DNA of 7,514 nt from positions 1 through 7,514 of the forward strand of contig DNPO01000324.1 of NCBI GenBank assembly GCA_003501375.1, given 5' to 3'. The notes below the pieces were generated by a model. It was given only the letters and a program-made list of their open reading frames with translations. It ran no database searches and was not told the origin of the DNA. This DNA comes from Candidatus Sumerlaeota bacterium (GTDB taxonomy: Bacteria > Sumerlaeota > Sumerlaeia > UBA8349). The stretch's first letter is position 1, and the number at the start of each line of letters is the position of its first letter. Shown here in pieces: positions 1 to 6,188 of this stretch. The position numbers were made by a program, and so were the translations under genes.

Positions 1-2
1 GC

Positions 3-1457
3 GCCAACCTGCAAACAACCGTTTCTGTTCTCTTAAAAATTATGAAGGAATACATGGATGTTTCCTGCGGAATGTTCACGTTGCACCACCACAAAACGGG
101 AACGATTTACATCCACCAAAGCATCGGTCTCTCAGAAAAGGAGCGCAAACGCGGCGTTTACAATCTTGGCGAGGGAATTACCGGAAAGGTTGTCGAAACC
201 AAGCAGGCAATCATCGTCCCAAAAATAGGCGAAGAACCCATGTTCTTGGGAAGAACGCATAGCCGAACCGATGATCGTCTGGAGTATTCTTTTGTTTGCA
301 TTCCCATTTTACGTGGGAAAAAAGCCTTGGGCGCCATTAGCGTTGAGAAGCACTACACAAGCCAGATCGCACTCGACAATGACGTCGACCTGCTCACTTT
401 TGTCGCGTCCATCATGGCGCAGTCGGTCGAACTTTACCTTTTAGAAAACGAGGAAAAAACTTACTGGGAAAGTGAAAACCGCCGTTTGCAGGAGGCGCTG
501 AAGGAAAAATTTCGTCCCTCCAACATCATTGGTAATTCCTCGCGGATGCGCGAAGTATACGCCATGATTGAGAAGGTCGCGAAAACCCGCACCACCGCGC
601 TCATCCTGGGAGAAAGCGGCGTGGGAAAAGAACGCTTTGCGAATGCTATTCACTACAACAGCGCTTACTCCGATGGCCCGTTCGTCAAATTCAACTGTGC
701 GGCATTGCCCGAAAGTATTATCGAGAGCGAACTTTTCGGGCATGAAAAGGGAGCCTTCACGGGCGCTGGAGTGTTGCGCAAAGGACGCTTCGAAGAAGCG
801 GACGGTGGCTCCATTTTCCTTGATGAAATCGGAGAACTCTCCCTTTCCATGCAGGCAAAATTACTGCGCGTTCTTCAAGAAAAAACCTTTGAGCGCGTCG
901 GTGGAAACAAACCGATTCGTGTTAATATCCGCATCATCGCCGCAACGAACCGCGACCTGAGCAAGATGGTAGCAGAGGGAACATTTCGCGAGGACCTTTT
1001 TTATCGCCTGAACGTATTTCCCGTTGTGATCCCGCCGCTGCGCGAACGCGGAAGCGACATTATTTCTTTATGCGATCACTTCGTGTTAAAGTGCGCAAAG
1101 GAAAATAATAAAAATATTACGAGAATTTCCACACCCGCCCTGCAAATGCTGGTGAATTACGACTGGCCGGGAAATGTGCGCGAGTTGGAGAATGTGATTG
1201 AACGTGCGGTTATTTTGACTGAAGACGAAGTTATCCACGCACATCACCTGCCACCATCCTTGCAAAACGAACCAACAGCAGGGATACATCCGCAGTTGGA
1301 GTCAAAGATTGAAACCCTGGAATATGAGTATATCGTCGATGCCCTAAAAAAAACGCGCGGACACATTACCAACGCAGCCAAAGAGTTAGGCATGACGCGC
1401 CGAATGCTGGGACTGCGACTGGAAAAATATAGAATCAATTATCACGCATTTCATTAG
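3..1457 (+). CDS. NifA-type sigma-54-dependent transcriptional activator (GAF, AAA+, Fis HTH), 5' partial
   Basis: Enhancer-binding activator that would remodel RNA polymerase-sigma54 at -24/-12 promoters. Numbering from the first in-window ATG (42): GAF sensor at about 1-130 with the NifA-like stretch LGEGITGKVVET; AAA+ domain about 158-400 with Walker A GESGVGKE (190-197), the sigma54-contact loop GAFTGA (237-242), Walker B GGSIFLDE (255-262) and the FREDLFYRLNVF segment (315-326); Fis-type HTH about 421-465 (ITNAAKELGMTRRMLGLRL). The frame is open to the window edge, and the upstream codons (ANLQTTVSVLLKI) continue the first GAF helix, so the true start lies outside the window and ATG 42 is internal. 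The set of cysteines typical of rhizobial oxygen-sensitive NifA is absent between AAA+ and HTH. The whole protein resembles NifA, but no nif gene is visible, so nitrogen control is only an inference. It is transcribed toward the xylan genes and does not share their operon. Confidence 0.93.
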   Translation, partial: ANLQTTVSVLLKIMKEYMDVSCGMFTLHHHKTGTIYIHQSIGLSEKERKRGVYNLGEGITGKVVETKQAIIVPKIGEEPMFLGRTHSRTDDRLEYSFVCIPILRGKKALGAISVEKHYTSQIALDNDVDLLTFVASIMAQSVELYLLENEEKTYWESENRRLQEALKEKFRPSNIIGNSSRMREVYAMIEKVAKTRTTALILGESGVGKERFANAIHYNSAYSDGPFVKFNCAALPESIIESELFGHEKGAFTGAGVLRKGRFEEADGGSIFLDEIGELSLSMQAKLLRVLQEKTFERVGGNKPIRVNIRIIAATNRDLSKMVAEGTFREDLFYRLNVFPVVIPPLRERGSDIISLCDHFVLKCAKENNKNITRISTPALQMLVNYDWPGNVRELENVIERAVILTEDEVIHAHHLPPSLQNEPTAGIHPQLESKIETLEYEYIVDALKKTRGHITNAAKELGMTRRMLGLRLEKYRINYHAFH

Positions 1458-1498
1458 TAACCATGATCTCATTCTACGTTGCAATCAAATCAAGATTC

Positions 1499-1521
1499 GC
1501 GGATTTAAGTACAATCCCCCC
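1499..1521 (+). repeat. Left terminal inverted repeat of the IS30-like element
   Basis: Reads GCGGATTTAAGTACAATCC and continues in a run of six C. It pairs with 1787-1810. Its inner edge also forms a small hairpin (TCCCC at 1515-1519 with GGGGA at 1526-1530). Confidence 0.75.
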
Positions 1522-1540
1522 ACCTGGGGATAAACAAAAC

Positions 1541-1613
1541 GGTGAGTTGAGTTATTCTACTCCCAACGCCCCACAGAAGGGGAAGATGGGAGCAAAGATT
1601 CACTCAACTCACC
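1541..1613 (+). repeat. Nested hairpin around the transposase-remnant start
   Basis: A perfect 12-base inverted repeat, GGTGAGTTGAGT (1541-1552) with ACTCAACTCACC (1602-1613), encloses a second stem, CTCCCA (1560-1565) with TGGGAG (1587-1592), and a small third one, CCCC (1569-1572) with GGGG (1579-1582). The third stem contains the Shine-Dalgarno-like AGGGG and the second covers the start codon at 1586. In a transcript reading in from outside, this fold would hide the transposase start. Comparable translational shielding is known for other insertion sequences such as IS10; its role here is inferred. Confidence 0.7.
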
Positions 1614-1804
1614 GACGAAGAACGTATCGAAATTTACGCCCTTTTGAAAGCCACAATCTCAAAACGCAAAACAGTCATCAAGCGGATTTATATTTTGCCA
1701 TGCGCCATCTCAATACACGTCGTCGAAAAGTTCTTGGCTTTCTCACACCCACCCAGGCGTTTTATCAGAACACTTCACCCTCAGCCGGGGGGATTAGGAC
1801 TTGA
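1586..1804 (+). pseudogene. IS30-family transposase remnant (N and C ends only)
   Basis: Two pieces of one transposase are readable in different frames. The N-terminal piece follows ATG 1586 after AGGGG. Skipping one extra G in the GGG run, it reads MEQ then RFTQLTDEERIEIYALLKA (to about 1652), the start of the IS30 N-terminal helix-turn-helix. The C-terminal piece (1706-1768) reads LNTRRRKVLGFLTP then TQAFYQ, the conserved end of IS30 transposases (LN-RPRK-LGF-TP--VF). The catalytic DDE core that normally lies between them is missing, so the junction falls at roughly 1655-1705. No functional transposase can be made. The open frame running across this area from 1463 to 1804 joins the C-terminal piece to out-of-frame sequence and is not a gene. 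Confidence 0.78.
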
Positions 1805-1810
1805 ATCCGC
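1787..1810 (-). repeat. Right terminal inverted repeat of the IS30-like element
   Basis: On the - strand it reads GCGGATTCAAGTCCTAATCC followed by more C. It differs from the left repeat by two substitutions and one extra T. The transposase-remnant stop codon (TGA, 1802-1804) lies inside it. Confidence 0.75.
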
Positions 1811-1816
1811 CTCTCC

Positions 1817-3445
1817 TTAAATGAAGGGTAGCCATGACCATTTACCACCCTTGGCCCGGCTCAGCGAAAGGAAATAGACGCAGTTTTCCTGCATCGGAAG
1901 CGTGGTGGTAAACGTTCCATTTACCTGCACCGTTTTTTCAGAAACGGGTTTTCCGCTGGATAGTTTTTGCAAATCCGCCACGGCCTCTCGGCTTAAATCG
2001 CTCGGCTGCTTCATTTCAAGATAACGCGAATATGAATCGTTTTGCTGATAACCGATCTTGTAAATGGCCAAGTTGTATTTCCCTTTGGGAAGATTTTTCA
2101 CATTGACCGTAACATTGCCTTTTTCGCGCGTGGGGTGGGATTTGAAAAAGTAATCCTGATTGCTCACTTTTCCATTATCCGTCGGAGCCGTAAGGTCCCA
2201 CAGCAAAATTTGTGCGCCACCCTTGGCGTCAGTGCAAACGTACGACGACTCATTGGAATTTTTCAATTCCGTTTCACCAAGCATTGATAGATATTTATAC
2301 GCCCAGAACGCTGGTTTGCGAATGTCCTGGTAATTGATCAAACCAAACCCGCCGTGGAACGGACGCCCCGCCGGGCCGTTTTCCTCAAAGACGTCGGTGA
2401 ATGTCCAGTAACTCATCGAACCCATTGCTTCGCTGTGCCGGAGTTGTTCGAGAATGAACGGCGCGGAGAAATAGGAATCGTGAATCGGATCGCGCGGCGA
2501 ATAGGATGCGCTCCATTCCGTGATGTGAATCGGCAGTTTGGGTTTCGAGGTTTTTTCGATAATTGGCAGTTGACTGTTGGCCCCATCGACAACAGAATGC
2601 AGGTTTTTTTCCAGATAGAGTTTCTGGTTGCCGTATAGGTCCAGTCCGCTCGGGCCACCGCCAAGTCCGTAGGAGTGGAAACTGATAAAATCAATCGCTA
2701 ACCCTTTTTGTTCACACAGATCGATCAGTTCCTTCGTCCAACAAGGCCCCGCCCCAGACGGTCCGCCGACGATGTAATCCGCATTTACACTTTTCACCGC
2801 TTTCGACGTATGCTCGTAGAGTTTAAAATAGGCGTCTTTTGCCGTGGTATCTTTCGCTGGTTGCCAAAACATGCTCAGGTTTGGCTCGTTCCATATTTCA
2901 AAACGCCACGTCTTGACTTCCTGCGCGCCATAGCGTTCTGTCCAGTGCTGCACGAGCGCCGTAATGAGCGCGTCCCATTTCGCGTAGTCTTTGGGAGGGG
3001 TAACGTTCGCCTTCCACCAAAAAATAGTTTCTTTGCCGGACGCGAGCGCGTTGGGCATGAAACCCAATTCCACAAACGGCTTCATGCCGATGGACAAAAG
3101 GAAATCGTAAACGTCATCAATATATTGCCAGTTGTAGTGCGGCTCGCCTTTGGAATCTTCGGAATAAACCCCGAGTTCATCGTGCAGCAACCCGTGCATG
3201 CGAATATATTTGAAGCCGATCTCTTTATGGCACTCCTCCAATTGGCGACGCCACCCGTCGCGCAATCCTTCGCCGACGCGCCCAGCACCAACGCAATCCT
3301 GCCAGGCCATCGAGCGGGGCCCTTTGACTTGCTGCAAATCTGCGTTGATAACGCGGTTGGATTCTTCACTGTGTGCAATGGTTAAATTTCCAGCAAAGGC
3401 AGGTGCAAGCAAAAAAGCCATTAAACAACAAAACAATTTACTCAT
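1817..3445 (-). CDS. GH39 family secreted beta-xylosidase
   Basis: Retaining glycoside hydrolase expected to release xylose from the non-reducing ends of xylo-oligosaccharides. The 542 residues begin with a short signal peptide (hydrophobic about 4-16, cleavage plausible after AFA at 16-18), so the enzyme is exported to periplasm or exterior. A (beta/alpha)8 domain follows at about 28-385, with the acid/base glutamate E187 in FEIWNEPN and the nucleophile E310 in HITEWSASYSPRDP, both signature motifs of clan GH-A family 39. The region from about 395 to 538 fits the C-terminal beta-sandwich found in GH39 xylosidases. The start is supported by AGGGG seven bases before ATG 3445. It is the last gene of the - strand cluster, 129 bases after the second GH10 gene, and its stop is 6 bases from the IS30-like element. 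Other GH39 specificities (alpha-L-iduronidase, arabinosidase) are possible, but the neighbouring xylanases favour xylosidase. Confidence 0.9.
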   Translation of the reverse strand: MSKLFCCLMAFLLAPAFAGNLTIAHSEESNRVINADLQQVKGPRSMAWQDCVGAGRVGEGLRDGWRRQLEECHKEIGFKYIRMHGLLHDELGVYSEDSKGEPHYNWQYIDDVYDFLLSIGMKPFVELGFMPNALASGKETIFWWKANVTPPKDYAKWDALITALVQHWTERYGAQEVKTWRFEIWNEPNLSMFWQPAKDTTAKDAYFKLYEHTSKAVKSVNADYIVGGPSGAGPCWTKELIDLCEQKGLAIDFISFHSYGLGGGPSGLDLYGNQKLYLEKNLHSVVDGANSQLPIIEKTSKPKLPIHITEWSASYSPRDPIHDSYFSAPFILEQLRHSEAMGSMSYWTFTDVFEENGPAGRPFHGGFGLINYQDIRKPAFWAYKYLSMLGETELKNSNESSYVCTDAKGGAQILLWDLTAPTDNGKVSNQDYFFKSHPTREKGNVTVNVKNLPKGKYNLAIYKIGYQQNDSYSRYLEMKQPSDLSREAVADLQKLSSGKPVSEKTVQVNGTFTTTLPMQENCVYFLSLSRAKGGKWSWLPFI

Positions 3446-3574
3446 GGTGTTTCCCCTATTTGTTTTGAGATATATTCCTAATATCCGTGCTCTCTAAACC
3501 AACTCTTGCAATCTGCCTCCTACTTCTTTCCTTCCCCGTTCTTGCTCTGCAAAATGAGCAACAGGGCCGGGCAA
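3446..3574 (-). other. Intergenic region with a small hairpin
   Basis: The 129 bases between the broken GH10 gene and the GH39 gene. About 14 bases after the GH10 stop, TTGCTC and GAGCAA (3542-3547 and 3556-3561) form a 6-base stem with an 8-base loop. No T-run follows, so it looks like an mRNA-processing or stabilising hairpin, or chance, rather than a terminator. Closer to GH39 there is an AT-rich, partly symmetrical stretch (GATATATTCCTAATATCC, 3467-3484) that could hold a secondary promoter; I cannot fix -35 and -10 boxes. Confidence 0.35.
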
Positions 3575-4743
3575 TCATTTCGGCGCGTTAAGCACCGCAT
3601 GGTAAGCGGGCTTGGGATGCCCCGCGCGATCAAAGAGTAACGGATGTTCGGTGCGGCCCTTGATCGGCCACCCGTTCAACCAGGATTGGCCATCATCCAA
3701 TCCCCAAAAAGTTACCCGGGTTACGGTACCGCGATGTTTGAGATACACGCCGAAAAGATCAGCATATCGCTTGGCCAATTTCTCCTGCATATCATCCGGG
3801 AAGCCCTTCGTATAGGGATCAAGTTTAGGATCAGCCTTTTCTTTGCGGTTTATATCGGCATCCCCGGGTTTTTTCGAAGCGGGCAACACGTCCACATCCA
3901 ACTCAGTAATCATTACTTTTAGTCCGAGTTTACCAAAATCCGAAATGGCGTCATCCAAATCCGTAAGTTTGGGCCAGGTAAAAGTAACGTGTTCCTGAAT
4001 GCCCACGCCGACAATCGGAATACCAGCGGCTTTTAGTTTACCCAGCAGTGCGATTGCGCCTTTGCGTTTGATGGGATTTTCCAAGAAGTAGTCGTTGTAA
4101 TAAAGTTCCGCATTCGGGTCCGCCTCGTGCGCAAACTCGTATGCCTTCACCAGATAATCGTCTCCGATGATTTCCAGCCAAGGGGTTTTCCGTAACGAAC
4201 CGTCTTCATCCAGCGCTTCGTTCGCTACGTCCCATCCCTTCACACGGCCTTTGTAACGCCCGACAACGGTATGAATGTGATTGCGCAGGCGAATCAGAGC
4301 AGCGTATCTCTATCGACCCTGGCGCCTTTGGCACCCTTGAAAAGCCAGGGTGGAGTGAAGTAATGCCAGGCAAAGGTATGGCCAATGACAAACATGCCGT
4401 TTTTGTTGCCGAATTCGACATACTGATCGGCAGCCGTAAAATCATACCTATTTTCTTCGGGATGAATTTCCTGCCATTTCATCACATTTTCTGGGGTAAT
4501 AGTATTGAAGTCGGATTTGATCAGCCCGGCACCCACAGCATCTTTTTCCGTGAACTGAGCCTCGTTCATCGCAACTCCGATGAGGAATCGATCTTTGTAT
4601 GCTTCCTTGAGCGAGGGCCGCGCCTCCTCCCCCAGAACCTGCTGTATAACGGGTTGCTGGGCGTAGGTACCGTTTGCCATCAACACAGCAAGCGTAAGAA
4701 TAAGCGCCCACGGGAACTTCAGGGGGAGCAGGCGTTTTTTCAT
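3575..4743 (-). pseudogene. GH10 endo-1,4-beta-xylanase, second copy, disrupted by a frameshift
   Basis: Paralogue of the upstream GH10 gene, likely once 388 residues. The first part (4743 to about 4297) encodes a strong signal peptide (about 1-28, cleavage near TYA/QQ) and the N-terminal half of the GH10 barrel to DRDTLL, then meets TGA at 4292-4294. The rest is intact in another frame from IRLRNHIHTVVGRYKG to the stop at 3575. It carries the acid/base E175 (GWDVANE) and the nucleophile E280 (MITELDVDVLP). On the coding strand the break reads CTGCTCTGATTC where the paralogue predicts CTGCTGATTC, so two extra bases (CT, + strand 4296-4299) explain it. Start: AAGGG five bases before ATG 4743. 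The active-site loop is GHTFAWHYF where the intact copy has GHTLVWHSQ, so a glutamine conserved in GH10 is phenylalanine (F129). The rest of the frame is free of stops, so the break is recent or an assembly error. If real, only a 149-residue fragment lacking both catalytic glutamates would be made. Confidence 0.87.
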
Positions 4744-4798
4744 AGAGACCCTTTTTTTCTGATTTAATTGAATGAAACGTTGATGGACATTTTTTGAA

Positions 4799-5986
4799 TT
4801 ATCGACGAACCGCGGGTTGAGGTTGCGACGGGCTGTTGACGGGCGCGACAGGGACAGCGTCAATCACAGCAAAGTAAGCGGGTTTGGCGTGATAAGATCG
4901 GTCGAAAAGCAGCGGGTAATTCGTACGCCCCTTGATCGGAAAGTTGTCCAGCCAAGAATCCCCATCGGTAAGTCCCCAAAACGTCACGCGGCTCAGCGTA
5001 CCCCGATGCTTGAGGTATACCCCAAACAATTCGGCATACCGCCGGGCCAGTTTCTGTTGCATTGCCTCCGGGAGAGCGGTTTTGTAAGGATTCAACTTCG
5101 GGTCAGCCGCTTCTTTGCGGCTCACGTCCGCGTTACCCGCACCCCCGGGTCGCGAGGGCAGCACATCGACGTCCAACTCGGTAATCATTACTTTTAAGCC
5201 CAATCGCCCGAAATCAGCAATTGTCTCATCCACCTCTTGGGGTTTCGGCCAGTTAAGATCGTAATGTCCCTGAAGTCCCACGCCTGTAACAGTTACCCCG
5301 GCGGCCTTTAATTTTCTGAGCAGTGCGATCGCGCCCTTGCGTTTGCCCGGAACTTCCAACCGATAATCGTTGTAGTAAAGTTCCGCAGTCGGATCGGCCT
5401 CGTGTGCAAACTGGAAAGCCTTGGCAATATACTCTTCGCCAATTATTTTCTGCCACGGGGATTTGCGCAGCGAGCCATTTTCCTCCATGATCTCGTTTAC
5501 CACATCCCACCCCCTCACGCGCCCTTTGTAACGTCCGACCACGGTTTGAATGTGGTCCCGCATCCGCGCGAGTAGTGTCTCACGGTCTACATCACCACCT
5601 TGGGCATTTTTGAAAACCCAGTCCGCCGTCTGACTATGCCAGACTAGGGTATGGCCAATAATAAACATTCCATTCTTGTTGCCAAACTCGATAAATCGGT
5701 CTGATTCTTCAAATCTGTACTTGCCTAATTGGGGATGTACCGCATCCCATTTTAGGAGATTCTCTGGAGTAATGGAGTTGAATTGTCCTTTGACAAACGC
5801 AGTTTCCGCCGGATTTTTCGCCATAAACTGAGAATCTTTTACAGATACTCCAATCAGAAACTCGTTTTTGTACGTGTTCTTGAGCGATAACAACTCAGTT
5901 TCCGCATTTCCATTGCTGCAAGGCGCGAACGATGCCATTGCCAAACCGGTTACCAAAAGAAAGAAAGCCTTATGTTTCATGTTCAT
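4799..5986 (-). CDS. GH10 secreted endo-1,4-beta-xylanase
   Basis: Retaining endo-xylanase that cuts the beta-1,4-xylose backbone outside the cytoplasm. The 395 residues start with a signal peptide (hydrophobic about 7-19, cleavage likely near GNA/ET at 28). A single GH10 (beta/alpha)8 barrel spans about 32-375. Visible family residues are H112, W116 and Q119 in GHTLVWHSQ, the acid/base E165 in WDVVNE, Q239 and H241 in GVGLQGH, and the nucleophile E270 in VMITELDVD. The conserved RVTFWGLTDGDSWL segment is at about 333-346. A Pro/Ala/Val/Ser-rich tail (379-395) resembles a linker with nothing after it, and there is no carbohydrate-binding module. ATG 5986 is preferred because AGGTG lies nine bases before it; an in-frame GTG at 5998 overlaps that site and ATG 5980 is too far. 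It is probably the first gene of the GH10-GH10-GH39 unit, 55 bases ahead of its broken copy. Confidence 0.94.
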   Translation of the reverse strand: MNMKHKAFFLLVTGLAMASFAPCSNGNAETELLSLKNTYKNEFLIGVSVKDSQFMAKNPAETAFVKGQFNSITPENLLKWDAVHPQLGKYRFEESDRFIEFGNKNGMFIIGHTLVWHSQTADWVFKNAQGGDVDRETLLARMRDHIQTVVGRYKGRVRGWDVVNEIMEENGSLRKSPWQKIIGEEYIAKAFQFAHEADPTAELYYNDYRLEVPGKRKGAIALLRKLKAAGVTVTGVGLQGHYDLNWPKPQEVDETIADFGRLGLKVMITELDVDVLPSRPGGAGNADVSRKEAADPKLNPYKTALPEAMQQKLARRYAELFGVYLKHRGTLSRVTFWGLTDGDSWLDNFPIKGRTNYPLLFDRSYHAKPAYFAVIDAVPVAPVNSPSQPQPAVRR

Positions 5987-5995
5987 TGCAGTCCA

Positions 5996-6000
5996 CACCT
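5996..6000 (-). promoter_or_regulatory. Ribosome binding site of the intact GH10 gene
   Basis: AGGTG on the - strand, nine bases before ATG 5986. It decides the start: the longer frame beginning at GTG 5998 would place its own start codon within this site. Confidence 0.6.
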
Positions 6001-6040
6001 AACGAACTCCAAAGCGGAAAAGTGAATCACCATTCAACCC

Positions 6041-6113
6041 TTACAAATGTCCACCCACGGGAATTCGTATCCTGTTTTCGTTTGCGATTTGTATCCTCTA
6101 TTTACATTGTCCC
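6041..6113 (-). promoter_or_regulatory. Repeat cluster upstream of the GH10 genes, possible operator/promoter region
   Basis: The non-coding leader of the GH10 gene holds two nested pairs of related motifs. On the + strand, ATTCGTATCCTGT (6063-6075) and ATTTGTATCCTCT (6087-6099) form a direct repeat with a 24-base period. TTACAAATGTCC (6041-6052) and TTACATTGTCCC (6102-6113) flank it. Paired direct repeats about two helix turns apart suit a dimeric regulator. I cannot name the regulator or place a -35/-10 pair with confidence. The motif GTATCCT is not seen directly upstream of the CE2 or GH39 genes, so control may act at this one leader. Confidence 0.4.
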
Positions 6114-6119
6114 TATTTG

Positions 6120-6182
6120 AAAAGACTCTCTCATGCGTGCGTGCGGCGGGAAAACCACGAGGTCAGCGATTGCGAGAGAGTC
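6120..6182 (-). terminator. Intrinsic-terminator-like hairpin after the CE2 esterase gene
   Basis: Six bases after the CE2 stop codon, the - strand reads GACTCTCTC (6182-6174), a 41-base loop, then GAGAGAGTC (6132-6124) followed by TTTT (6123-6120). The 9-base stem is perfect. The long loop can fold further through a short CGTG/CACG pairing. The T-run is short and the loop is larger than usual, so termination may be partial or conditional. It would separate the esterase genes from the GH10-GH10-GH39 unit. Confidence 0.5.
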
Positions 6183-6188
6183 GGCACC

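Larger units (their letters stand above)
1499..1810 (+). mobile_element. Non-autonomous IS30-family derivative (MITE-like, internally deleted)
   Basis: A 312-base element bounded by imperfect terminal inverted repeats. The left end (1499-1521) and the reverse complement of the right end (1787-1810) both begin GCGGATT, share AAGT, and end AATCCCCCC. About 21 of 23 positions match with a single one-base gap. Inside are the extreme N-terminal and C-terminal codons of an IS30-type transposase, brought together by a deletion of most of the gene, in the same order as in a complete IS30 element. A full member would be roughly 1 kb. I see no convincing 2-3 base target duplication: the flanks are TTC on the left and CTC on the right. 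It lies between two convergent genes, 41 bases after the regulator stop and 6 bases from the GH39 stop. It could be mobilised only by a related transposase elsewhere in the genome. Confidence 0.78.

Noticed and set aside
1463..1804. 113-codon open frame after the regulator gene on the + strand
   Set aside because: Only its last third matches a protein (the IS30 C terminus). The first part is non-coding sequence, the inverted repeat, and an out-of-frame reading of the transposase N terminus.
2708..3385. 225-codon open frame on the + strand, antisense to the GH39 gene
   Set aside because: It lies fully inside a well-supported GH39 gene on the other strand, shows no recognisable domain, and is rich in residues expected from reverse reading of that gene.
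3542..3561. Intrinsic terminator after the second GH10 gene
   Set aside because: The stem is only 6 bases and no T-run follows on the - strand.
4295..4300. Programmed frameshift at CTC TGA in the second GH10 gene, similar to prfB
   Set aside because: The required shift is +2 or -1, not the +1 used at prfB. There is no -1 slippery heptamer, and GH10 enzymes are not known to use recoding.
5915..5930. Lipoprotein signal (cysteine at residue 23) in the intact GH10 protein
   Set aside because: The residues before the cysteine are SFAP; proline at -1 does not fit a lipobox, and a normal cleavage site follows at GNA/ET.
6090..6106. NifA upstream-activator site (TGT...ACA) in front of the GH10 gene
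   Set aside because: The spacing is 11 bases, not 10, and no -24/-12 sigma54 promoter (TGGCAC with TTGC) follows in the leader.
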